A stretch of DNA of 14,437 bases from Deltaproteobacteria bacterium (GCA_005879255.1 VBKY01000215.1:10018-24454), one strand, 5' to 3'. Positions 1-7,153 are shown, numbered from the stretch's first letter. The notes: generated from the letters alone by a model not told the origin. Translations and numbers: made by a program.

Positions 1-416
1 GGCTAACGGCGGAGGAAGTGCGCGCCGCCATGCGCGGCGACTATCCGCCTCGGCATTACTACGACAATGTTCCGGAGCTAAAAAAAGTCATCGACATGAT
101 TGCCGGCGATGTTTTTTGCGCGGGCAAACCAGGACTCTTCAGACCGATCGTCGACTCACTCTTAGACGGTGGCGATCCGTATATGGTGCTGGCTGATTTT
201 GCAGCATACGTCGAGTGCCAGAGAAAAGTGTCCCTCGCTTATCTGGACCAAGAAAGCTGGACCCGTATGTGTATATTAAACGTGGCTCGGATGGGTAAAT
301 TCTCCAGCGACCGGACCATCGCAGATTATCCAAGAGAGATTTGGCGGGTGAAGCCTGTCCCTGTGAACTCTCCCCAAACAGCCAGTGACGCCTCTCCTTC
401 CACTCTTGCCGTTTAG
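1..416 (+). CDS. glgP: Glycogen/starch phosphorylase, C-terminal end (5' truncated by window edge)
   Basis: This is the last ~138 codons of a family GT35 glycogen/maltodextrin phosphorylase, the cytoplasmic PLP enzyme that releases glucose-1-phosphate from alpha-1,4-glucans. The reading frame is open from base 3 onward, so the start lies upstream of the window; the GTG at 18 is internal. The C-terminal landmarks are typical of the family: LTAEEV near the edge, the DSLL/GDPY..LADFAAYVECQ segment, and the signature NVARMGKFSSDRTIADY followed by IW. The catalytic core and PLP lysine lie outside the window. A short polar tail of about 20 residues follows the usual family end. No partner glycogen gene is visible downstream. 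Identification is firm because the C-terminal signature is very conserved; distinguishing glycogen from maltodextrin phosphorylase is not possible here. Confidence 0.93.
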   Translation, partial: LTAEEVRAAMRGDYPPRHYYDNVPELKKVIDMIAGDVFCAGKPGLFRPIVDSLLDGGDPYMVLADFAAYVECQRKVSLAYLDQESWTRMCILNVARMGKFSSDRTIADYPREIWRVKPVPVNSPQTASDASPSTLAV

Positions 417-826
417 GCACATCCACCGCTCGCGGCCGGCATGACGAACATTCACTTCGCCTGAGGGCAAGGGATTGGACAATCCATCCAGATTCGTTTT
501 CAGTTCAGGATCAAAAACCGCCTGGATTCCCGGCTGGAGGCTATCCTGAGCGCCGTCGAAGGGCCGGAATGACAGGAACAAGAGTCGACTTACAGTCGGC
601 CAATTCAGAACCCCTCAGCTTGGAGCCGAGGGTCGTTCAATAGTGTAGCCGCCTTCGGACCTTATCCCAGCGCGTTTCCCCTCTTGGCACAAAATGGTCC
701 AGCATAATCATTCTTGGCCGCAACCCAAACGAATTTGGGTCAAAGCAAGGACAGCCTTGGCCGTTTTTAGACCCGGCTTCAAGGGCATGGAAGTTGCTGG
801 AAACTGTTACTTGCCGAGGTCAACCC
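417..826. other. 410-bp intergenic stretch without a gene
   Basis: No convincing reading frame is seen between the glgP stop and the STN-domain gene. The stretch holds a REP-like imperfect palindrome (526-570) and a small perfect hairpin at 723-740 (ACCCAAA, loop CGAA, TTTGGGT) that is not followed by a T-run. No tRNA-like fold or consensus promoter stood out by eye. The downstream gene probably has its own promoter somewhere here. Confidence 0.6.
526..570. repeat. REP-like imperfect palindrome
   Basis: ATTCCCGGC (526-534) pairs with GCCGGAAT (563-570) with one bulged C. Between them lies TCCTGAGCGCCGTCGAAGGG (545-564), resembling the 'TGAG..GTCGAAGG' core of short repeats scattered between genes in many bacterial genomes. 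It lies within 160 bp of the glgP stop and could act as a transcript-end hairpin. Only one copy is present in this window, so repeat status is inferred from resemblance. Confidence 0.5.
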
Positions 827-1420
827 ATGAAAAAACATTTACCCATCGGTTTTCTCGCTTTTGCTTTGATTCCTTGGAGCATCACGACGGCCCTGGCGCA
901 AAGCAGTGGCGATGATTTCTATCGGCAATGGGTCGATTACCGAGACGGCGAGATTTCCCTCGCCTTCGATCAGACCCCGGTTCATTTCGCGCTGTACGCG
1001 CTTCAGGCCAGGACCGGCTTTCAGATCGTTATTCCGTCAACCACCGAAACCAAAGTCGTTAACTTAAGGCTCCACCGTCAACAGCTGGAGCCTGCCGTGC
1101 GATCGCTGATCTCAACGATCGGTTTCAAAAACTTCGCTTTGATGTACGACGGCACCGGTCATCCCCATCGCGCCGTCGTTCTCGGCGCGCAACCGGTCGC
1201 CGTCGATGAAAGCATCGCAGCCGTTAAAAACGAGCTGGCTACTCAGCCGCTGGCTGTGGAGGAACGAGACAGAATACAGAAAAGCTTGGAACGTTGGGCG
1301 GAGCTCAAACAGGAAGAGCGCGGCCGAATCGAAGATCGCTTGAAGAACTTGCCTGAGTCCGAAGGACGCGAGCAATTGGTGAAAGAATACGGCCGGCAAA
1401 TTTTAGGATTAGCCAAGTAA
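827..1420 (+). CDS. Exported protein with STN (secretin/TonB short N-terminal-like) domain
   Basis: A 197-residue protein with a Sec signal peptide: MKK start, hydrophobic segment ~7-20, and an ALA|Q cleavage site near residue 24. Residues ~42-120 resemble the STN/secretin N0 fold: ISLAFDQTPVHFALYALQ, then TGFQIVIPSTTE, then VVNLRLHRQQLEPAVRSLI. This matches the usual 'sfdipaqpL..aL..la.qtG' followed by 'l.g..s.eeaL..lL' pattern. The C-terminal ~55 residues are charged and probably a helical coiled coil. The ATG at 827 is preferred over the TTG at 794 because GAGGT lies just upstream and the signal peptide begins there. In secretins and TonB receptors this domain precedes a barrel; here it stands alone, so the protein is probably a periplasmic peptidoglycan- or partner-binding module. 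It has no obvious operon partner, and its partner is unknown. Confidence 0.72.
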   Translation: MKKHLPIGFLAFALIPWSITTALAQSSGDDFYRQWVDYRDGEISLAFDQTPVHFALYALQARTGFQIVIPSTTETKVVNLRLHRQQLEPAVRSLISTIGFKNFALMYDGTGHPHRAVVLGAQPVAVDESIAAVKNELATQPLAVEERDRIQKSLERWAELKQEERGRIEDRLKNLPESEGREQLVKEYGRQILGLAK

Positions 1421-1433
1421 TTGCTCCCTTACG

Positions 1434-1450
1434 CCCTCCCAAGGGGAGGG
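1434..1450. terminator. GC-rich hairpin between convergent genes
   Basis: CCCTCCC (1434-1440) and GGGAGGG (1444-1450) form a perfect 7-bp stem with a 3-nt AAG loop, 14 bp after the STN gene stop and before the end of the convergent methyltransferase gene. No T-run follows on either strand, so it is not a classical intrinsic terminator. It may instead be a 3'-end-stabilising structure or a dispersed CCCTC-type repeat. Confidence 0.4.
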
Positions 1451-1518
1451 AATCAGCCCGCAAAGGTAAAAGTCTGCAGTTAAACTCACAGATTGCTCGA
1501 TTGCTCACCTGCGAGTAA

Positions 1519-2673
1519 CTATCTACCCCACAGTTCTTTGGTCGCGATGCGCGCGCCGTCGGCCATTGCCTGAAATTTCGCCCAACCGATTTGCGGGTGA
1601 CCGACTCTCGAACCAATCCCGCAGTCGGTGCCGGCGACGACGTTTTCCCGCCCGACGATCTTGGCGTAGCGCACCAGGCGATCGGCAATCGCTTGCGGGT
1701 GCTCGATAAAATCACTGTAATGACCGATGACGCCGGGAATGAGGATTTTTCCATCCGGCAATTTTGTCTCTTCCCACACGCGCCACTCATGATCGTGACA
1801 TGGATTTGAAGCTTCGATGGAGTAGGCGCCAGCTTTCACTTTCAAGATCAGACCGACGATATCCTTCAAAGGAATGTCGTATTTGTGCGGGCCATGATAG
1901 CTGCCCCAGCACACATGAAAGCGCACACGATCGACCGGCAAATCGCGCAGTCCGTGGTTCAGGGCATCGATGCGCATCTCTTGGTATTTGCGATAATCCG
2001 CCACGCTCATTTCCGGATGCATCTGCCACGCATCGGCCAGATCGGGATCGTCGATCTGCAGGATAAAGCCGGCGTCAACAATCGCTTTGTATTCCTCGTG
2101 CATGGCATCGGCTATGGCGAACAGATAAGCCTCTGCGGTCGGGTAATATTCGTTTTTCATCCAGTGCTCCATGGTTCCCGGAGCAATCGCCGGCAGAAAG
2201 GCTTCTTCAAATTGTTTTCCTTGCAGCGCGGCCGTCAAATTTTCGATATCCGATTTCACTTCGTCATGGCCGATGTACTTGAGCGGCTCCGCACAGTAGA
2301 ACACCCGGGCGTGATGGCCGATGGAAGTCCGTCCGCCGCGGTTAAAATAGTCGGGAAACTCGACCATGTCGCGGCCGAAAATGGACGTCGGTTTGAAATT
2401 AGGATTCGCTGGCCGCTCGACAAAACCGCTCAGCCGCTCGCGTGTGTAGCGCGAGAAGTTCGATTTTCCGAGCTCGCCGTCGTTGATGATATCGACACCG
2501 CACTCGATCTGCCTCTGCACAACCTCCGCTACAGCTTCGCGGGTGCGCTTAGCGAGAGCGCCACTGTCAAACGATTTGCCCTCGTTCCGCGCCACCAGCA
2601 TTTCCATTAAATCTTCGGGCCGCGCCAGACTGCCGACATGGGTGACAAGAATGCGATCAGTGCCTTGTTTCAC
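1519..2673 (-). CDS. Core-MetE-type (cobalamin-independent-like) methyltransferase
   Basis: A 384-residue protein matching only the C-terminal catalytic barrel of MetE (COG0620). True MetE is ~750 residues, so the N-terminal half is absent. All four zinc ligands can be placed: H253 and C255 in FHVCWGSYHG, E287 in YSIEASNP, and C351 in GTDCGIGSRV. The substrate-side motifs THVGSLARP (11-19) and IINDGELGK (62-70) are present, as is QIDDPDLADAW (206-216). In this family a Zn-bound thiolate accepts a methyl or alkyl group. Short 'core-MetE' members use methyl-corrinoid donors or act on non-homocysteine thiols (epoxyalkane:CoM transferase is a relative). The start is GTG at 2671-2673, with AGGAG about 8 nt upstream. 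It lies 97 bp downstream of the deoxyhypusine-synthase-like gene and is probably co-transcribed with it. Methionine synthase activity is possible but unproven; a catabolic methyl/alkyl transfer fits the neighbourhood equally well. Confidence 0.85.
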   Translation of the reverse strand: MKQGTDRILVTHVGSLARPEDLMEMLVARNEGKSFDSGALAKRTREAVAEVVQRQIECGVDIINDGELGKSNFSRYTRERLSGFVERPANPNFKPTSIFGRDMVEFPDYFNRGGRTSIGHHARVFYCAEPLKYIGHDEVKSDIENLTAALQGKQFEEAFLPAIAPGTMEHWMKNEYYPTAEAYLFAIADAMHEEYKAIVDAGFILQIDDPDLADAWQMHPEMSVADYRKYQEMRIDALNHGLRDLPVDRVRFHVCWGSYHGPHKYDIPLKDIVGLILKVKAGAYSIEASNPCHDHEWRVWEETKLPDGKILIPGVIGHYSDFIEHPQAIADRLVRYAKIVGRENVVAGTDCGIGSRVGHPQIGWAKFQAMADGARIATKELWGR

Positions 2674-2720
2674 CAGGCGTTCTCCTCTTTTTTGTAATTA
2701 CCGAACAATGAGTCTACTTT

Positions 2721-2752
2721 GGAGTGGTGGAGTGGTGAAGTATTGGATGGTT
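2721..2752. repeat. Degenerate 8-bp tandem repeat
   Basis: Four 8-bp units occur in the gap between the methyltransferase and deoxyhypusine-synthase-like genes: GGAGTGGT twice exactly, then GAAGTATT and GGATGGTT. The last two have drifted. The unit carries no obvious signal and lies ~50 bp upstream of the methyltransferase start on the minus strand, so it would be in the leader or intercistronic mRNA. Confidence 0.6.
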
Positions 2753-2770
2753 CGAATATATTCCGGTTAC

Positions 2771-4258
2771 CTATCGCTTTCTTCGCCTCCTGCCGTTGCT
2801 ACTTTTTCCGCCGGACAGCTTCTTCTCCATGATGTACTTGATTAAAAATGGCCAGACTTGCGTCGCGTCGGCGAGCATCTCGGCGTAAATGCCGTTTTTG
2901 GCCGCTTTGCGCCAGGATTCATTCTCAGAATACGTACACCCTGAAAGATGGCCGAAGTGAGGCCTGTCGGGGCAGATTCTCACTCCGTATGTGAAACGTC
3001 GGTTCGGAAACGTCGGCCCTAGCCGCTCGTTGATAATTTCGATCAACGGCGCAACGTTTTGCACATTGTTGCGCGGCACGCCGCCGCCGATGGAAAAAAT
3101 GCCGAAACGCTTGGCGCCCGTCACACACTCGATCAACTCTTTGCTGTCACGCTCCAAATCCATCAGGATTGGCTTCTTGCCGCGCCGTCTGCGCTTCATG
3201 TTGTGAATGTAGATGTCATTGCCAAGCTCCGAATCGACGAATGCCGGCACAAACACCGGCACGCCGTGAAGATAGGCCGATTTTAGAATGCCGCGTTCGT
3301 TTGGATAATGGTCCGCCAGATACTTGCCGATCAATTTGTTTAATACGGTCGGGCTGAGTGGTTCCTTGCCATCAATTTTCTCGATCACCTTGCCAATCAC
3401 TTCTTCGACGGTGTCAAGATTCGTCTCGGGTTCCAGTGTATCTGTTACACGGTTGAGCTTGCGCCGCGCCAGTTCGGTGTCATTGTACTTTGGATTGTAC
3501 TTGTAATGCTTGAGTCCGATCGAAGATACCAACCCATGCGCCATCAACGCGCCGGTAGAAGAGATGGCGTGGATCAATCCTTGCTCGATCATATCGCAGA
3601 TGATCAAATCCATCTTGGCGACCGTCATGGCTCCGCTGACGGTCAAGAAGCGAACACAGCTCTTGTCGTGCATCATCGCTTCGAGCGCTTCCGCTCCTCT
3701 CGCCACCTGCGTCGCCAGGCCGCCATACTTTGACAGCGCTGAAATAAAATCGACGACTGAACTGCGCTTGTCGTTGATCCATTCATCGAGCGCCGCGTAA
3801 ATCGCCGGCATCACGTAGCGCGGATCAGCGAACACCGCATCGGGAAAATATCCGTCGCGGATCTGGCCGGGACGCGCCATGTCGAACTGATTGATAAACA
3901 CCGCGCGCGCAGGCTTGCTGTAGATGGCTTCGGCGTCCCGTTCAGAGAAAGCGCCGATGACGACGACGTTGTCTCCCCGGCTTCCAACCTTCGCGTATTC
4001 GGACGGTAATAGCATTCGCCGGCACCATTGGTTCGAGACGAATTTGCCTAAAAGTGAACCGAGCGGAGAATCGGCGAGGCCGTCGTAGATGAGCATCGGC
4101 TTGTCTTCCGCCGCTATCATTTCGCGAATAGTGTGAGCGACTTCGCCGAGCATGCGCGCGCCGAACGCGCAGTAGCGCATGCCGTTGACGATATCGCCGA
4201 CGGTTTCACATTTGCTAAGATCGAGCGATTTGAGCTCTTCGAATTTTAGCGCTTTCAC
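2771..4258 (-). CDS. Deoxyhypusine synthase-like protein with long N-terminal extension
   Basis: A 495-residue protein. Residues ~165-480 match the deoxyhypusine synthase fold: VPVFVPAFVDSELGNDI (333-349), the NAD-binding SIGGGVPRNN (389-398), and ESWRKAAK (447-454). In the last motif K451 sits where the catalytic lysine that forms the spermidine-derived imine is found (SWGK in eukaryotes). The second His of the eukaryotic/archaeal GGGV-K-HH motif is Asn here, as in bacterial homologues with GGGVPRN. Bacteria lack eIF5A, so the product is more likely homospermidine or another aminobutyl transfer. The enzyme should use NAD and act in the cytosol. Residues 1-165 are an unrecognised extra domain; the family is usually ~310-370 residues. 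The C-terminus ends in a basic tail. The start is GTG at 4256-4258 without a clear Shine-Dalgarno, so the exact start is uncertain. The protein lies between a luciferase-like gene and core-MetE, all on the minus strand. Confidence 0.83.
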   Translation of the reverse strand: MKALKFEELKSLDLSKCETVGDIVNGMRYCAFGARMLGEVAHTIREMIAAEDKPMLIYDGLADSPLGSLLGKFVSNQWCRRMLLPSEYAKVGSRGDNVVVIGAFSERDAEAIYSKPARAVFINQFDMARPGQIRDGYFPDAVFADPRYVMPAIYAALDEWINDKRSSVVDFISALSKYGGLATQVARGAEALEAMMHDKSCVRFLTVSGAMTVAKMDLIICDMIEQGLIHAISSTGALMAHGLVSSIGLKHYKYNPKYNDTELARRKLNRVTDTLEPETNLDTVEEVIGKVIEKIDGKEPLSPTVLNKLIGKYLADHYPNERGILKSAYLHGVPVFVPAFVDSELGNDIYIHNMKRRRRGKKPILMDLERDSKELIECVTGAKRFGIFSIGGGVPRNNVQNVAPLIEIINERLGPTFPNRRFTYGVRICPDRPHFGHLSGCTYSENESWRKAAKNGIYAEMLADATQVWPFLIKYIMEKKLSGGKSSNGRRRRKR

Positions 4259-4402
4259 GGACTTTTTTTCACAAAGGGAAGTTTTTGCGTAACACGGCGA
4301 TGGTGTGCAGTCAATTATGAACCATCCATATGGCGTTAAGAACGCAAGAAGCTTTCTGATAGCGGGAACACACCGGCGCCAATCGCTCAGGAATTAAATG
4401 AA

Positions 4403-4418
4403 CCGCAGCGAGCTGCGG
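4403..4418 (-). terminator. Hairpin after the luciferase-like gene
   Basis: CCGCAGC and GCTGCGG (7 bp each, two bases between; realistically a 6-bp stem with a 4-nt loop) begin 15 bp past the LLM stop. On the minus strand the stem is followed by TTCATTTAATT, a weak T-rich tail. It could partly terminate transcription before the deoxyhypusine-synthase-like gene. Confidence 0.5.
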
Positions 4419-4432
4419 GGAATCAGACGATC

Positions 4433-5467
4433 CTATCGCAGTGCTGGTAGAACGAGCCGGGCGCAACGTTCCATCGACTTCAGCACTTTTTCCTGGCTCA
4501 GGCCGCCGAAGTGGAAAGTCAAACCGATATGGGTCGTGCCGACGACGTCGATGATGCGCTTGAGAATGCGCACGCAACTTTCCGGCCCGCCGAAGACGCC
4601 CCGGCTGTCGTGCACCATAGCTTCATAATCCAGGTGGCCGAACAGTCGCTGGTGGGCCGGGTTCTCAGGAGTTAAATTCTGCGTTTCAAGGGCGAAGTTG
4701 CGCCAGCGGTGCCAATGCTCGATCACTTCATGGCGCGCCTGCGTGTCACTCTCGCCGACGTAAACCGGATACATGGTGAACACTTCTTTGTCTTCGACCT
4801 TGTGGCCGCCTTCACGCAGCGCCGCCCAATACATCTCGACCCGCAGGCGTTGTTCTTCATTGGTGGCGATCCAGGCTAGAGTCATCAGATGATGGCCACG
4901 ACGGCCGATCATATTGAAGCTCTCCGGATCCTTATTTGCCGTGATGTAAATCGGCGGCCGCGGCTTTTGCCAAGGCTGAGGGAAAACTCGAATCTTGGGA
5001 AAACGATAATGCTCGCCCTGCCACTCGAACTCGTCACCGCTCCAGGCGCGCATGATCACGTCGAGCGCTTCCGGCAGCCGTTTTTGCGCGTTACTCCAGT
5101 CATAACCGAAGACCGCATATTCGGTTGGATGCATGCCGCGGCCGGCGCCGAAATTTAAGCGTCCGCCGGAAAGCTGATCGACCATGGCGAATTCCTCGGC
5201 GATCCGCAGCGGATTGTGCATTGGAATGATCGACACGGCTGCGCCGAGGCGCATTTTTTTCGTCCGCTGCGCGGCCGCCGCAAGCATAACCGATGGACTC
5301 GGCATCATGCCGCCAAAATTGCGAAAGTGATGTTCCGTCACCCAAAAAGAGTCGAAGCCGAGAGCTTCCGCCGCGTCGATCTGCTCGAGCCAATGGCTGT
5401 AGACTTCCCGACTGTCGCCGTCCAATTCCGGAACATAGGTGTTTAGAATGTAATAGCCGAACTTCAC
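4433..5467 (-). CDS. LLM-class (luciferase-like) flavin-dependent oxidoreductase
   Basis: A 344-residue protein with the bacterial-luciferase TIM-barrel pattern. MKFGYYILNTYVP is the first strand. GFDSFWVTEHHF holds the EHH signature of the alkanal-monooxygenase-like subgroup. RLGAAVSIIPMHNPLRIAEE and MVDQLSGGRLNFGAGRG cover the flavin-phosphate region, and KPRPPIYITANKD lies in the later barrel. Length is normal for the family. Members use reduced FMN (with a separate reductase) or F420 to oxidise small organics, cleave C-S or C-N bonds, or dehydrogenate; the substrate cannot be read from the sequence. The start is GTG at 5465-5467, with AAGGAG 11 nt upstream, a slightly long spacing. It follows the amidohydrolase gene by 141 bp on the same strand and is probably in the same transcript. 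No flavin reductase gene is visible in the window. Confidence 0.93.
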   Translation of the reverse strand: MKFGYYILNTYVPELDGDSREVYSHWLEQIDAAEALGFDSFWVTEHHFRNFGGMMPSPSVMLAAAAQRTKKMRLGAAVSIIPMHNPLRIAEEFAMVDQLSGGRLNFGAGRGMHPTEYAVFGYDWSNAQKRLPEALDVIMRAWSGDEFEWQGEHYRFPKIRVFPQPWQKPRPPIYITANKDPESFNMIGRRGHHLMTLAWIATNEEQRLRVEMYWAALREGGHKVEDKEVFTMYPVYVGESDTQARHEVIEHWHRWRNFALETQNLTPENPAHQRLFGHLDYEAMVHDSRGVFGGPESCVRILKRIIDVVGTTHIGLTFHFGGLSQEKVLKSMERCARLVLPALR

Positions 5468-5608
5468 GTGTTTGCAATCTCCTTGGTGCTTGGCAGATCT
5501 AAAAAAATAGAAGATCCAGCGCTCTGTCGATAAAGCCGAACTTCTGCGAGTCCAAATCGATTTTTTCTCTTTTCCTCAAGATCACTTCGTACTCTTTGTG
5601 CGGTCCTA

Positions 5609-6991
5609 CTAGCGAAGCGGCTTTACCAACTGCCCGTCGCCGGGCTTGCCGACAATCTTACCTTCTTGCATGACCGTTTTACCGCGCAGGATCGTGCGGA
5701 TCGGCACGCCTTTGACTTTCCTGCCATGGTAGGGCGTCCATCCGACTTTAGTGTACGTGGTTTCGTTACTGATCACTTCTTCCTTGTTCATATCGATGAT
5801 CACCATGTCCGCATCCGAGCCAGGTTGGATTACGCCTTTTTTTGGATACACGTTGAAAATCTTCGCTGCGTTATAGGAAGAGATTCTGACCAAGGTATCG
5901 AGCGATAACTTGCCTTCGTTCACCGCAGTGAGAAATAGACTGAGATAATCCTGAATCTGCGGCTCGCCGCCCGGACAACTCCACATGTCGTGCCAGCCTT
6001 TATCCTTTTCGTCTTTCGTGTGGGGTGCGTGGTCCGTTCCAATGACGTCGATTGTTCCGTCGTTGATCGCTTGCCAAAGCGCTTCGACGTGCGCCGGCGG
6101 CACCCAGAAACCCAAGCAATAGGGACCCAGCTTCTCGACGTTTTCCCAGGTGCCCAAAAACATCGCCCACGGATTGACCTCGCAGCTGCACGGTCTGCCC
6201 TCATCCTTGGCGCGGCGCAGCATCGCCAATCCTTCCGGCGTGCTCATGTGCAGAATATGCAGCTTGGCGCCGAGCGCTTTCTGCATTCTGAATAGCGTAC
6301 TCATCGCGGTATCCCAGATAATGCCGTCGTAGTCGCGATAAGCTTTCGCGTAAGCCTGAGGGCTGCGATCCTCACGCTTCCAGTAGCGCCCTTCGATCTC
6401 GTCCATCAGATCTTGATCGTGCGGATGCACCATCAGCGGCAATCCCGTGTTGCCAACGGTCTCGAAGCATTTAAAAAGCTGGCCATTGTTATTGATGCCG
6501 ATCCCAGGCATATGCGGATAGTCGCGCCCGGTGTCTTTGACCATAAAAATTTTGAACGCGAGCGGCCCTTCTTTGGCGAGAGCGGGAATTTCTTCCGGCA
6601 CCGTGCCGGAAGGATTGTGATTGAAATCGACGATGGCGTTCTTGCTGTGATGCTCGATTAGTGCGCGGTAGCGCTCCACGGTTGTCGTCGGCGGGTTGAC
6701 GTTGGGCATGCCGATGGAAAAGGTCACACCGCCCGCGGCCGCAGCCATCGTCGCAGTGGTAATGTCTTCCTTGTGGGTAAATCCCGGATCACGATGATGC
6801 GTGTGCGTGTCGATCAAGCCGGGAATGACTTTCTTTCCTTTCGCATCGATTACGGCCTCGGCCGTGTCAGGCAAGACCGGCGACTTACCGAGCGCCACCA
6901 CCTTGCCGTTGCTGACGGCGACATTGGCGTCGACGAATCCTCCCGGAGTCCAAACCTCGCCGCCCGTAATGAGCAAATCCAGCTTGTCCAT
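5609..6991 (-). CDS. Dihydroorotase/hydantoinase-type cyclic amidohydrolase
   Basis: A 460-residue metal-dependent hydrolase of the amidohydrolase superfamily, predicted to open cyclic amides or imides (dihydroorotate, hydantoin, dihydropyrimidine, allantoin and similar). Every binuclear-metal ligand can be placed: H63 and H65 in DTHTHHRDPG, the carboxylated lysine K147 in AFKIFMVKD, H189 in LMVHPHD, H248 in HILHMST (H245 is also nearby), and D320 in IGTDHAPH. The N-terminal LDLLITGGEVWTP and C-terminal GSDADMVIID/GRKVKGVPIRTILRG strands form the typical composite beta-sandwich. Length fits hydantoinase/dihydropyrimidinase better than the shorter E. coli PyrC. The ATG at 6989-6991 has AAGGGGG about 11 nt upstream and lies ~30 nt below a strong predicted promoter (7028-7056). 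It is the first gene of the minus-strand block. Pyrimidine biosynthesis is possible, but no pyr genes are nearby and catabolic neighbours argue against it. Confidence 0.9.
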   Translation of the reverse strand: MDKLDLLITGGEVWTPGGFVDANVAVSNGKVVALGKSPVLPDTAEAVIDAKGKKVIPGLIDTHTHHRDPGFTHKEDITTATMAAAAGGVTFSIGMPNVNPPTTTVERYRALIEHHSKNAIVDFNHNPSGTVPEEIPALAKEGPLAFKIFMVKDTGRDYPHMPGIGINNNGQLFKCFETVGNTGLPLMVHPHDQDLMDEIEGRYWKREDRSPQAYAKAYRDYDGIIWDTAMSTLFRMQKALGAKLHILHMSTPEGLAMLRRAKDEGRPCSCEVNPWAMFLGTWENVEKLGPYCLGFWVPPAHVEALWQAINDGTIDVIGTDHAPHTKDEKDKGWHDMWSCPGGEPQIQDYLSLFLTAVNEGKLSLDTLVRISSYNAAKIFNVYPKKGVIQPGSDADMVIIDMNKEEVISNETTYTKVGWTPYHGRKVKGVPIRTILRGKTVMQEGKIVGKPGDGQLVKPLR

Positions 6992-7027
6992 GAAGATTAA
7001 TACCCCCTTCGTAGACTGTGAAAATCT

Positions 7028-7056
7028 TTTATATGATCGGCAATAACTAGTGTCAA
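7028..7056 (-). promoter_or_regulatory. Sigma-70 promoter for the minus-strand amidohydrolase block
   Basis: Read on the minus strand: a perfect -35 box TTGACA (7051-7056), a 17-bp spacer (7034-7050) and a -10 box TATAAA (7028-7033). Transcription would start near 7021, giving a leader of about 30 nt before the ATG at 6991. This is the best promoter match seen in the window. Confidence 0.8.
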
Positions 7057-7096
7057 ACCAAGCCTTAAAAAGACCGCGTCATCGACGCAAGTATTC

Positions 7097-7125
7097 TTGA
7101 CTCAATAGGTGAAATCTGAAACTAT
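7097..7125 (+). promoter_or_regulatory. Possible promoter for the ABC-transporter genes
   Basis: TTGACT (7097-7102) matches five of six -35 bases. At 17 bp comes AACTAT (7120-7125), a poor -10 box (three of six). If used, transcription would start near the left arm of the hairpin at 7129. The weak -10 suggests an activator-dependent or different promoter. Confidence 0.35.
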
Positions 7126-7128
7126 TTG

Positions 7129-7153
7129 CTCCGCTCTCGACTGCAGAGCGGAG
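7129..7153 (+). promoter_or_regulatory. Perfect hairpin/operator in the leader of the binding-protein gene
   Basis: CTCCGCTCT (7129-7137) and AGAGCGGAG (7145-7153) are exact 9-bp inverted repeats with a 7-nt loop CGACTGC. The right arm ends 9 bp before the AGGAGG ribosome site (7163-7168). It could be a dimeric repressor operator just downstream of the possible -10 box, or an RNA stem that modulates translation. There is no T-run, so it is not an intrinsic terminator. Confidence 0.6.

Noticed and set aside
685..702. TGGCAC at 685-690 as a sigma-54 promoter for the STN gene
   Set aside because: The -12 half (TTGC at the right spacing) is absent.
794..826. TTG at 794 as the start of the STN gene
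   Set aside because: The ATG at 827 has a GAGGT site and begins a normal signal peptide; the extra 11 residues would spoil it.
1305..1790. 161-codon minus-strand frame overlapping the ends of two genes
   Set aside because: It crosses the STN gene and the methyltransferase in a wrong frame and shows a low-complexity, Arg/Ser-rich composition.
1885..2610. 241-codon plus-strand open frame opposite the methyltransferase
   Set aside because: It is antisense to a protein with a complete zinc site, has no family resemblance and no ribosome site; it is a shadow of codon bias.
4274..4320. TTGACT-type promoter for the deoxyhypusine-synthase-like gene
   Set aside because: The -35 box is good, but at 17 bp the -10 (TACGCA) matches only two of six bases.
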